Shown here one piece after another: positions 1 to 9,469 of a stretch of 64,000 bases of DNA (its first letter is position 1; the number at the start of each line of letters is the position of its first letter). Made by a program: the position numbers and the translations under genes. Origin of the DNA: JBGAPI01 sp044221335. GTDB lineage: Bacteria; Pseudomonadota; Gammaproteobacteria; Xanthomonadales; Ahniellaceae. The stretch lies in contig JBGAPI010000001.1 in NCBI GenBank assembly GCA_044221335.1, forward strand, positions 220,724 through 284,723, read 5' to 3'. The notes beneath the pieces were generated by a model. It saw only the letters and a program-made list of their open reading frames with translations. It searched no databases and was not told the DNA's origin.

Positions 1-1331
1 CAGCCCTGCCGGTAGACCCGCTTCTGCATCCAGAACAGGTAGATCGGGATCCAGATCCAGACCAGCGTCCGGAGGAAGCCGAACACGCCGGCGGTCCAGC
101 TGCCTTCGAGCAGCGCGCGCGCCTCGGTGGTGCCGACCAGGAGCATCACCGACAGGCACAGGAAGCTGTGGCTGTGCAGCGCGACCAGCAGGTGCTCGCT
201 GTAGAGACGGCGCTTGAACAGGTACAGGATCTTCAGCAGCAGCGCGAAGATCGGCAGCATCACGAACAGCGCCTGCGGGGCGAGCGAGTACAGCTTGTCG
301 AACAGGATGCCGGGGTGCTCCTTGATCCGCGGCATCTTCTCCTTCAGCTTGCCGATCTGCGAGTTGAAGAAGCGGTTGACGAAGTCCGGCGCGCCATCCC
401 ATTTCACCGGGTTGGTCTCCGGATCCCAGGGCTTGCCGTTGAACTTGAACTGCTCCTTGCCGTTCTCGTCCCAGCCGATCATGTCGTCATCGTCGTCGCC
501 GTCGCCGGCATTCTTCGGCTTCGTCCGATGCGTTCCTTGCGGCGACTTCGGGGATTCCGCTGGCGCGGAATCCCCCTGTTTGGACTTGTCGTTCGCGGCC
601 GCGGCTGCGAGTTCCTTCTTTTTTTCGTTCTTCAACCGCTCGAGTTCGCGTTCGGCGGCGATCTCCCGATGCACGTCCTCCTTGATCTTCTCCGCCAGCG
701 TGGCGGGATCCGGCAGCGTCGCGCCGTCGGCGGTCGGCGTGGTCGGCGTGGTCGGCGTGGTCGGAGTCGTGGGTGTCGTCGGGGTGGTCGGCGTGGCGGT
801 GGTCGCTGCTCCGGTCGCGCCGCCGGCGGACGATGCCCGGTCTCCCGGCGCGCGCGGCGGCGGGGGCGGGGTCGGGGGTGCCTTCGGATCCACCGTCAGA
901 TGCGCCTGCGGCCTGTCGACGTCGGCCGCGCCGACCTTGACACCCTGCGGCTCATCGGCGATCAGCGAGACCAGCAGGAAGGCGATCACCGAGATGAACA
1001 GGTACAGCCGCACCGGCGTGACGTAGCGCACCCGGCGTCCGGCGAGGTACTCGTTGGTGAGGAAGCCGGGCTTGAAGTACAGCGGCATCAGGGTGCGCCA
1101 GGTCCGCGAGTCCCAGCCGAACACGCTGTCGAGCAGATCCGCCACCATGCCGGTCAGCGGCCGGATCATGCCCTTCTCGGGCTGGCCGCACTGGGCACAG
1201 AACGGCCCCGAGAGCGGCGCCGCGCAGTTCGCGCAGAGCTTCGTGGTCGGGCTCGCCGCGGGGCTCGGCGTTGGCGTTGCGGTGGCGGCGTCGGCCGCAG
1301 CCGGCACGCCCTCGGGAAGTTCGCTGCTCAC
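1..1331 (-). CDS. DUF3667-type zinc-ribbon membrane protein (3' end outside window)
   Basis: Reading leftward from a GTG at 1331 the frame stays open to the window edge (about 443 codons seen). The N-terminus carries a zinc ribbon (CANC, then CAQCG), followed by a conserved block (GMIRPLTGMVADLLDSVF) and a first membrane segment (LYLFISVIAFLLVSLIA). Then comes a low-complexity linker of repeated Thr-Pro-Thr (about 720-800), a charged Lys/Glu stretch, and further membrane segments (FVMLPIFALLLKILYLF). The block EHLLVALHSHSFL is typical of DUF3667 proteins. The start is set by a GTGA overlap with the stop of the upstream dehydratase pseudogene, so the two were probably cotranslated. Function unknown; it is predicted to sit in the inner membrane. 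The linker makes this protein longer than usual for the family. Confidence 0.75.
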   Translation of the reverse strand, partial: MSSELPEGVPAAADAATATPTPSPAASPTTKLCANCAAPLSGPFCAQCGQPEKGMIRPLTGMVADLLDSVFGWDSRTWRTLMPLYFKPGFLTNEYLAGRRVRYVTPVRLYLFISVIAFLLVSLIADEPQGVKVGAADVDRPQAHLTVDPKAPPTPPPPPRAPGDRASSAGGATGAATTATPTTPTTPTTPTTPTTPTTPTADGATLPDPATLAEKIKEDVHREIAAERELERLKNEKKKELAAAAANDKSKQGDSAPAESPKSPQGTHRTKPKNAGDGDDDDDMIGWDENGKEQFKFNGKPWDPETNPVKWDGAPDFVNRFFNSQIGKLKEKMPRIKEHPGILFDKLYSLAPQALFVMLPIFALLLKILYLFKRRLYSEHLLVALHSHSFLCLSVMLLVGTTEARALLEGSWTAGVFGFLRTLVWIWIPIYLFWMQKRVYRQG

Positions 1332-2171
1332 GCCAGAGCTCCTTGCTCGCGCATCCACGCGATGGTGTCGTCCAACAGGGTATCGAGCGGCGGCGGCGAG
1401 GCGATCGCCGTCGCGTTCAGGGTCAACTGTGCTCGGGGTGATCTCCAACGCTCCTTGCTCCGCGCGCCGCGCGCGGTGTCGTCCAGCCAGGGGATCGCGC
1501 GGGTCGTCTGCCGGTAGTCGAGCTGCGCATCGCCTTGGTCGAGTCGACCTCGAGATTCATGCAGGTGAAGGCGGTAGCCTCGTAGGCCGCGACATGCGCG
1601 CGGGCGACCTCGCGCACGTCGGCGAATGAGCCGGCGCCCGGCGGCGCGCCGGGAAGCTTGGCGCGCTCGATCAGCACGATCAGGCAGCCATTGCGGGTGG
1701 CCGGACCATGTGCGCGGGGCGCGTCGCCGCGTCGGCGACGGCCCGCACCGCGTCCTCGCCGGCCGCCTTGGTGCGCTCGTAGTTGATCCAGGACTCGCGG
1801 CCGCGCCGCGGACCGTCCTCGGTCAGCACGCCGGTGACGAGGTAGGACTCGACACGCGAGGCCGGAATGACGCACGCTCGGTAGGCCGGCGAGATTCCGG
1901 GCCGTCGCGCGACCTGGCGCAGGTTGTGGCGCGACCAGGTGTTGGTGTCGGCGGCGACGTGGAACACGGCGTCGACCCCGGCGAGTGCGTCGCCGAGCCG
2001 GTCCGTCGCGTCGAGGTCGCCGTCCACCGCACTGGCCCCGGCGGCCTCGACGAGCGCTCGGCTGGCCGCGCTTCGCGCCAGCGCCCGGACCGCGTGACCG
2101 GCGCCGCGCAACTGCCGGATCAGGTGCTGGCCGAGGAAGCCGGAACCTCCGGTGAGGAAGAGCGTGCTCAT
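1328..2171 (-). pseudogene. NAD-dependent epimerase/dehydratase (dihydroflavonol-reductase type), frameshifted and internally shortened
   Basis: The start is clear: ATG at 2171, then a Rossmann motif TGGSGFLGQHLIRQL, followed by VFHVAADTNTWSRHN and SWINYERTKAAGE (catalytic Tyr-x-x-x-Lys). The frame then meets a stop at about 1680, while family-like sequence continues in another frame (ERAKLPGAPPGAGSFADV, then REVARAHVAAYE) and in a third near the end (LLDDTIAWMREQGALA). Two conserved stretches are absent: after HNLRQVA, and before the KLPGAPPG block. The whole gene would be about 280 residues against roughly 330 for intact relatives. Several indels plus deletions point to a decayed gene; sequencing error could explain single frameshifts but not the missing blocks. 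The last codons overlap the DUF3667 start. Confidence 0.7.
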
Positions 2172-2323
2172 GGTCGCGCGCGAAGCCGGCTGAAAACCCG
2201 GGCGCGACGATAGCGCAAGGCCGTGGAGCAGCCGTAGGAAACCGGCACCGGGGTGTCGAAGGTCCTGCCGATCGTGCGAGCGCCCTTGGGTATGATGCGC
2301 GGCCCGCTCGGCCGTTCCCGCCC

Positions 2324-3676
2324 ATGTTCGCGCGCACCTCCTGGCTGCCTGCCGAATGCAGCGCCACCTTCCGGCTCGCCCTGCCGCTGATCGGCGGCCA
2401 GCTCGCCTCGGTCGCGATGAACGTGATCGACACGGTCTATGCCGGCCGCCTCGGCACCGACGTGCTGGCCGCGGTGGCGATGGGCTACCAGGCCTGGATC
2501 ATCGCGCTGCTGATCGTGATCGGCGTGATGCTGGCGGTATCGCCGGCGACCGCCCAGCTCGACGGCGCCGGGCGCCGCGGCGAGGTCGGTCCGATGTTCC
2601 GCCAGGCGCTGTGGCTTGCTTTGTTGCTCGGCATGCTGCTGATGCTGGCGGTGCGCCAGGCCGAGCCGCTGCTCGCCTATGCCGGCGTCGCGCCGGAGAT
2701 CCTGCCGGAGGCCGGCCGCTTCCTGCGCGCGATTTCCTGGGGCGCCCCGGCACTGGCGCTGTTCTTCGCCTGCAAGAACCTCTCCGACGGCCTGTCGCTG
2801 ACCCGGCCCAGCCTCTACGTCGGCGCGGCCGGCGCGGCGCTGCTGCTGCCGGTGGCCTACGTGCTGATGTTCGGCGCGCTGGGCCTGCCGCCGCTGAAGG
2901 CGGCCGGCGCCGGCTATGCCCACGCGCTGGTGATGTGGCTGGAGGCGCTGGCCTTCCTCGTCTACCTCGGCCGGCGCCGGCACTACCGCGAGGCGCGCCT
3001 GTTCGAGCGCTTCGATCCGCCGCGCGCGGAGCTGATCCTCGAGCTGCTGCGGGTCGGCATTCCGATGGGGATGGCGATCTTCATGGAGGGCAGCCTGTTC
3101 GTCGCGGTGGCGCTCCTGGTCGGCGGGATGGGCACGGTGGCCGCCAGCGCGCACGCGATCGCGATCAATGTCGCGTCGATCGCCTTCATGCTGCCGCTGG
3201 GTCTCGCGATGGCGACGACGGTGCGGGTCGGCAATGCCGTCGGGCGCGAGGACGGCGTCGGCATCGCGCGCGCCGGCTGGGCCGGCGCGACGCTGGCCCT
3301 CGGCACCCAGACGCTGTCGGCCGGCACCATGCTGCTCGGTGCCGGTGCCATCGCCCGGCTCTACACCGACGACGCCGCGGTGGTGGCGCTCGCGATCTCG
3401 CTGCTCGGCTGCGCCGCGCTGTTCCAGTTCGCCGATGGTGCGCAGGCGCTGTTCAACGGGGCATTGCGCGGACTGAAGGACACCTTCGTGCCGATGTGGA
3501 TCACCATCGGCAGCTACTGGGGCATCGGCATGGGCCTCGCCTGGTACTTCGGCGTGGTCCGCGAGGGCGGCGCGGTCGGGCTGTGGCTGGGCCTGCTCGC
3601 CGGGCTGTCGGCGGCGGCGGTCGGGCTGGGCGGCCGCTTCGTCATCCAGTCGCGACGCTGGCGCGAACTCGGCTGA
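2324..3676 (+). CDS. MATE-family multidrug efflux transporter (NorM-like)
   Basis: A 450-residue inner-membrane protein with about twelve hydrophobic segments. The N-terminal half opens with the characteristic LALPLIGGQLASVAMNVIDT and VYAGRLGTDVLAAVAMG, followed by segments such as LLIVIGVMLAVSPATAQ. The second repeat begins near residue 240 with the similar VGIPMGMAIFMEGSLFVAV. This internal duplication and the length match MATE exporters, which drive drug and cation efflux by Na+ or H+ antiport. The gene is divergent from the decayed dehydratase gene with a 150-bp gap. Substrates cannot be told from sequence. NorM is the closest named type, but a specific symbol would be a guess. Confidence 0.9.
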   Translation: MFARTSWLPAECSATFRLALPLIGGQLASVAMNVIDTVYAGRLGTDVLAAVAMGYQAWIIALLIVIGVMLAVSPATAQLDGAGRRGEVGPMFRQALWLALLLGMLLMLAVRQAEPLLAYAGVAPEILPEAGRFLRAISWGAPALALFFACKNLSDGLSLTRPSLYVGAAGAALLLPVAYVLMFGALGLPPLKAAGAGYAHALVMWLEALAFLVYLGRRRHYREARLFERFDPPRAELILELLRVGIPMGMAIFMEGSLFVAVALLVGGMGTVAASAHAIAINVASIAFMLPLGLAMATTVRVGNAVGREDGVGIARAGWAGATLALGTQTLSAGTMLLGAGAIARLYTDDAAVVALAISLLGCAALFQFADGAQALFNGALRGLKDTFVPMWITIGSYWGIGMGLAWYFGVVREGGAVGLWLGLLAGLSAAAVGLGGRFVIQSRRWRELG

Positions 3677-3862
3677 CTGGGGACGCCCAGGCGCGACTCA
3701 AGCCGTCGTGCGCTCAGCCCTGCCACATGTCCCATGGACCTCCGGCCGGCGACGGGCCGACGTTCCTGAGTAGAATGCTTGATCCAATGGCGGGGTTTTT
3801 CACTTGCCGCCCACTGCGCATCTGCCAGCCTGTCGGCAGCGCGTCACCACCGGAATCAAGCA

Positions 3863-5722
3863 ATGGCCGAGCAACAACCGAACATTCTGTTTCGCTTCAT
3901 CCGCGGCATCTGGCTCGGCGTGGACTTTTCCCGCCGGCTGGTGATGAACGGCATCTTCGTGCTGCTGCTGCTGCTGTTCATCGCGGCGCTGTCCGCCGGC
4001 GGCAGCAAGTCGCTCGGCGAGCACACCGCGCTGGTGATCGCCCCTTCCGGCGCGATCGTCGAGCAGTACTCGATCTCGCCTGCCGACCGCGCCGCCGCGC
4101 AGTTCTCGGGCGACGAGGTTCGCGAGACGCAGCTGCGCGACCTGCTCGCCGCGATCGACGGCGCCGCGAAGGACAGCCGGATCGACCGCATCGTGCTGGA
4201 GACCGACCGCGTGTCCGGGGCCGGCATGAGCACGCTGATCGAGGTCGGTGCCGCGCTCGATCGCTTCCGCAAGTCCGGCAAGGAAGTGATCGCCTACGGT
4301 GACGCCTTCGAGCAGCGCGGCTACTACCTCGCCGCCCACGCCGACAAGGTCTATCTCAATCCGGAAGGCGCGGTGATGCTGGAAGGCCTCGGCCGCTATC
4401 GCACCTTCTACAAGGGCGCGCTCGACAAGCTCGGCATCGAGGCCCATCTGTTCCGGGTCGGCGAGTACAAGTCCGCCGGCGAGCCCTACATCCGCACCAA
4501 CATGTCCGACGATGCCCGCGAGGCCGACCTGTACTGGCTCGGCGACCTGTGGGAGCGCTTCCTCGGCGACATCGGCACGCTGCGCGGCATCGATCCGAAG
4601 TCGCTGAAGGACGACATCGAGCACTACACCGACCGGATCAAGGAGCAGGGCGGCGACCTCGCGAAGCTCGCGCTGCAGCAGAAGCTGGTCGACGACCTGA
4701 AGACCCGCGACCAGGTCCGCGCGCTGCTGATCGAGAAGGGCGCGAAGGACGACGAGGGTCATTCCTACCGCCGCATCGACCTGGCCGACTACGTGAAGCA
4801 GCTCGCACTGTCCGAGATGAAGTTCGGCAAGCCGAAGCTGGCGGTCGTCGTCGCCGAGGGCGAGATCGTGGACGGCAAGCAGCCGGGCGGCACGATCGGC
4901 GGCGATTCCACCTCGAAGCTGATCCGCGAGGCGCGCGAGGACGACCAGGTCAAGGCCGTGGTGCTGCGGGTGAACTCCCCGGGCGGCTCGGTGTTCCCGT
5001 CCGAGCTGATCCGCCGCGAGGTCGAACTCACCCGCGCCGCCGGGAAGCCGGTGGTGGTGTCGATGGGCGATGTCGCCGCCTCGGGCGGCTACTGGATCTC
5101 GATGAACGGCGACCAGATCATCGCGAGTCCCTCGACGATCACCGGCTCGATCGGCATCTTCGGCCTGTGGTTCAACGCCCCGGCGCTGATGGACAAGCTC
5201 GGCCTCAACGCCGACGGCTCCTCCACCACCTGGATCAATGGCGCCTTCGACCCGCGTCGTCCCTACGACCCGCGCGTCGGCGCGCTGATCCAGACGGTCA
5301 TCGACCGCGGCTACGCGCAGTTCATCGGCAAGGTCGGCGAGGCGCGCGGCAAGTCGTCCGAGGAGATCAACAAGATCGCCCGCGGTCGCGTGTGGTCCGG
5401 CGCGCAGGCCAAGGAACGCGGCCTGGTCGATCGCCTCGGCACCTTCAAGGACGCGATCGACGAAGCCGCCAGCCGCGCCAAGCTCGGCGATGGCTACCAG
5501 CTCGCCTACATCGAGAAGGAACCGACGACTTTCGAACGTTTCCTCGCGGACTTCTCCGGCTCGGCCCTGGCCGGCGCGATGAAGGCGCACGGCTGGACGC
5601 TGCCCGCGACCTGGCTTCCGAAGGAAACCCAGGCGGACATGGCGAAGCTGAAGCGGCTGGTCGACGACGCCAATGCGCATGCGCCGGTGGTGTATGCCGA
5701 TTGCGAGTGCTCGATCCGTTGA
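3863..5722 (+). CDS. sppA: Signal peptide peptidase SppA, 67-kDa type
   Basis: Membrane-anchored serine protease that degrades cleaved signal peptides. 619 residues from the ATG at 3863; the frame is open further upstream but those residues look non-coding and the family begins at this point. One N-terminal membrane anchor (LVMNGIFVLLLLLFIAAL) is followed by two tandem ClpP-like repeats. The catalytic dyad is intact: Lys203 in RVGEYKSAGEPYIR and Ser407 in DVAASGGYWIS, close to E. coli Lys209 and Ser409. The conserved VLRVNSPGGSVFPSE and GSIGIFG blocks are present. Monocistronic by spacing; it runs towards the UPF0158 gene with a hairpin between the two stops. Confidence 0.95.
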   Translation: MAEQQPNILFRFIRGIWLGVDFSRRLVMNGIFVLLLLLFIAALSAGGSKSLGEHTALVIAPSGAIVEQYSISPADRAAAQFSGDEVRETQLRDLLAAIDGAAKDSRIDRIVLETDRVSGAGMSTLIEVGAALDRFRKSGKEVIAYGDAFEQRGYYLAAHADKVYLNPEGAVMLEGLGRYRTFYKGALDKLGIEAHLFRVGEYKSAGEPYIRTNMSDDAREADLYWLGDLWERFLGDIGTLRGIDPKSLKDDIEHYTDRIKEQGGDLAKLALQQKLVDDLKTRDQVRALLIEKGAKDDEGHSYRRIDLADYVKQLALSEMKFGKPKLAVVVAEGEIVDGKQPGGTIGGDSTSKLIREAREDDQVKAVVLRVNSPGGSVFPSELIRREVELTRAAGKPVVVSMGDVAASGGYWISMNGDQIIASPSTITGSIGIFGLWFNAPALMDKLGLNADGSSTTWINGAFDPRRPYDPRVGALIQTVIDRGYAQFIGKVGEARGKSSEEINKIARGRVWSGAQAKERGLVDRLGTFKDAIDEAASRAKLGDGYQLAYIEKEPTTFERFLADFSGSALAGAMKAHGWTLPATWLPKETQADMAKLKRLVDDANAHAPVVYADCECSIR

Positions 5723-5751
5723 TGACGGGACGAGTGGGTCAGGGCGTGAAT

Positions 5752-5792
5752 CGTAGGCGGGGTAGAGCCCGAAAGGCGAAACCCGGCCTACG
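5752..5792. terminator. Inverted repeat between convergent genes
   Basis: The arms CGTAGGC..GGGT and ACCCGGCCTACG flank AGAGCCCGAAAGGCGAA, making an imperfect hairpin. It lies between the stops of sppA (plus strand) and the UPF0158 gene (minus strand), so it may serve as a bidirectional terminator. It has no T-tract and resembles the GTAGGCCGGGT-type intergenic repeats of enterobacteria and xanthomonads, so it could equally be a REP unit. Confidence 0.45.
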
Positions 5793-5797
5793 GTTCC

Positions 5798-6313
5798 TCA
5801 CGGCCTGACGACCTGAAATCCCTGATCGATGGCCCATTCGATCAGCGCCTGCTTGGCGGCCTCGGTGTGATGCTGGTGCCAGCGATCGAGCATTCCTCTC
5901 CGGTCGAGCAAGGCTTCCCATTTCGCATAGGCGCCGCGGCGGTGAAACACGTCGCGGACGTAGTCGTTGTCGGCGGGCAGGTGTTGTCGGGCGAAGTCGA
6001 CCACCAACCGGGTCCCGAGGTCGAAGTCCCGCTCACTCGGCACACAGGCGTAGCACTCCGGGTCGCCGAGATCGTCCGGAAACACGTCCGATTCGTCCAC
6101 ATGGTCCCCGCCGGTACAGTACACCTTGCCGTCGGTTCGCGAGACGTTGGCGCAGAGTTCGAAGGCGTCGTGGGTCGAGACCCACAACTGTGCATGCTCC
6201 AGGTCGCCGAGGCTGACCGCCGGTCGTGACTCCGCAGCGGGATCTTCGATTGTGTCCCTAGGGACATTTCCGCAGCGTTTCGCAGCCTTGTCCGGTCGTC
6301 GTGCGGGATGCAT
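5798..6313 (-). CDS. UPF0158 family protein
   Basis: About 171 residues from an ATG at 6313. The C-terminal part (FHRRGAYAKWEALLDRRGML, then DRWHQHHTEAAKQALIEWAI) matches the UPF0158 signature of a Gly-Arg-Gly-Ala-like core followed by a Trp/Arg-rich helix. The N-terminal part (VSTHDAFELCANVSRTDGKV) corresponds to the family's usual start, so the first 40 or so residues from this ATG may not be translated; no convincing internal ATG or GTG was found in frame. Function unknown, predicted cytosolic. It is divergent from glnL, and if the 6313 start is used the two genes are separated by only 17 bp, which would be very tight for two promoters. The true start is therefore uncertain. Confidence 0.65.
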   Translation of the reverse strand: MHPARRPDKAAKRCGNVPRDTIEDPAAESRPAVSLGDLEHAQLWVSTHDAFELCANVSRTDGKVYCTGGDHVDESDVFPDDLGDPECYACVPSERDFDLGTRLVVDFARQHLPADNDYVRDVFHRRGAYAKWEALLDRRGMLDRWHQHHTEAAKQALIEWAIDQGFQVVRP

Positions 6314-6330
6314 TGCCCTATGATGGTGCG

Positions 6331-7388
6331 ATGGCTTCGATGCTGTTCCCCGAATTCGACCAACTCGCCACCGGTGTGGCATTGCTCAGGTCCGATGACG
6401 GGATCGCGTTCGCCAATCCGGCGCTGGCGAGCTGGCTCGGGGTCAGTCCGCGGCGGCTTTGCACCTTCCGCTTCGGTACCCTGCTGGCCGCGCCCGAGGT
6501 GCTGGCGCGGGCGCGCGAGCGGCTGCCGGCCGAGGACCAGGCCGTCAATCTGCGCCAGCAGCAGCTGATCCGGCCCGACGGCGAGACGTGCTTCGCCGAC
6601 CTCGAGATCTCGCCGTGGACGCTGGCGGACAGCGACGGCCACGCTGCCGCCTCCGGCATGTTGCTGGTCGAGGTCCATCCGGTCGCGGAATTCCCCGGGG
6701 CCGACCCGGCGACCGAGTGGCCGCGCGCGATGAACGCGGCGCTGCGCGGACTCGCCCACGAGGTGAAGAACCCGCTGGCCGGGGTTCGCGGGGCGGCGCA
6801 GCTGCTCGGGCGACGCCTGAACGGCGGCGAGGGCCGCGAGCTGCTCCAGGTGATCGTCGCCGAGGTCGACCGGCTGACCGCGCTGGTCGACCGCTTGCTC
6901 GAGCCCGGCGCGCCGGCCGCGCCGGACCGCGTCAACATCCACGAGGTGCTGGAGCGGGTGCGCCTGCTCGCCGAGGCCGAGGCTGGCTGGGCGGTCGCGA
7001 TCGTGCGCGACTACGACCCCAGTCTGCCGCCGCTGTCGGGCTCCGCCGATCGCCTCACCCAGGCCCTGCTGAACCTCGTCCGCAACGCCCTGCAGGCCGG
7101 CGGCAGCGAGGTCCGGCTGCGGACCCGGGCCGATCACAACGTACCGCTGAACGAGCGGATGGTGCGGCTCGCGCTGCGGATCGAGATCGACGACAACGGC
7201 CGCGGCGTGCCCGAGGACATCGCCAGCCGGATCTTCCTGCCGCTGGTGACGAGCCGCGCCGAGGGCAGCGGACTCGGACTGCCACTGGCACTGGAGGTCG
7301 CGCGCGAGCATGGGGGGTCGCTCAGCTTCCGCTCGCGTCCCGGCCACACGGTGTTCACCCTGCTGCTGCCGGTCGCGGAGGACCTGTC

Positions 7389-7392
<4 letters not shown>
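6331..7392 (+). CDS. glnL: Nitrogen regulation sensor histidine kinase NtrB
   Basis: 353 residues from ATG 6331. An N-terminal PAS domain (residues about 1-125) is followed by the HisKA dimerisation helix with phospho-acceptor His143 in LRGLAHEVKNPLAGVRGAAQ. The ATPase domain shows the N box (LLNLVRNALQAG), G1 (IDDNGRGVP) and G2 (EGSGLGLPLALEVAREHGG). There is no membrane segment, as expected for a cytosolic NtrB that reads PII. It phosphorylates NtrC when nitrogen is short. Its stop overlaps the start of glnG by ATGA, so the pair is translationally coupled. A second in-frame ATG three codons later is also possible. Confidence 0.93.
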
Positions 7393-8816
<1,424 letters not shown>

Positions 8817-8862
8817 CTCGCTAAATCACTAGAATTTCTCCGAGATAAATTAAAGATTGGAT

Positions 8863-9330
8863 ATGAATATGACCCTGGTCGTGCGTCCCGCCGTTTTGTC
8901 GGATCTGCCGCTGCTGGTCGAGTTCAACGCCGCGATGGCGCTGGAGACCGAAGGCAAGGTGCTGGATCCCGCCGTCCTCGGCCCCGGCATCCGGGCGGTG
9001 TTCGACCAGCCCGGCCATGGCCGCTACTGGGTGGCCGAGCGGTCCGGCACGGTGGTCGGTGCCCTGCTGCTGACTTACGAGTGGTCGGACTGGCGCAACG
9101 GGATCTGGTGGTGGATCCAGAGCGTCTACGTGGCGCCGGCCGCCCGCCGCGGCGGGGTGTTCAGCAGCCTCTACCGGACGGTCGAGTCCGCCGCCCGCGC
9201 CACGCCCGGCGTCGTCGGCCTGCGCCTGTACGTCGAGCGCGACAACCGGAATGCCGAGGCAACCTATCTCGCGCTCGGCATGGTCGATTCCCACTACAGG
9301 ATGTTGCAATCGGAATTCGGAGCCGGATGA
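8863..9330 (+). CDS. GNAT family N-acetyltransferase
   Basis: 155 residues starting MNMTLVVRPAVLSDLPLLVE. The GNAT core is visible: beta-4 (WWWIQSVYVAPAARRGGVFS) with an acetyl-CoA-binding RRGGVF loop in place of the usual Q/RxxGxG/A, then GLRLYVERDNRNAEATYLAL and GMVDSHYRML. Acceptor substrate unknown. Three in-frame starts lie within 12 bp (TTG 8857, ATG 8863, ATG 8869); there is no strong Shine-Dalgarno and the leader is unusually AT-rich for this genome. It follows glnG by 46 bp in the same direction, but the AT-rich gap suggests its own promoter. Confidence 0.85.
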   Translation: MNMTLVVRPAVLSDLPLLVEFNAAMALETEGKVLDPAVLGPGIRAVFDQPGHGRYWVAERSGTVVGALLLTYEWSDWRNGIWWWIQSVYVAPAARRGGVFSSLYRTVESAARATPGVVGLRLYVERDNRNAEATYLALGMVDSHYRMLQSEFGAG

Positions 9331-9392
9331 ATCAAGGATTTGGCCGCGTCGCGTTCGCCGCTGATCCTGTCGATACAACCGTTTAGGCCGCC

Positions 9393-9427
9393 AACTTAAC
9401 GGAAAATCAAGAACTAGCTCGTATACT
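9393..9427 (+). promoter_or_regulatory. Probable sigma-70-type promoter
   Basis: An AT-rich island in GC-rich surroundings with TATACT at 9422-9427. A possible -35 (TTAACG or nearby) lies about 20 bp upstream, a little too far for an ideal promoter. It sits some 43 bp before the ATG of the secreted repeat protein at 9470, which has no other obvious promoter. Confidence 0.4.
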
Positions 9428-9469
9428 GCCGCGGACGTATGCCCGGGGTTCGGGCTTCTGGATTTTTCA

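Noticed and set aside
168..1629. Plus-strand ORFs at 168-1517, 214-1026 and 1054-1629
   Set aside because: They are shadows of the minus-strand DUF3667 gene, which has a zinc ribbon, membrane helices and family motifs.
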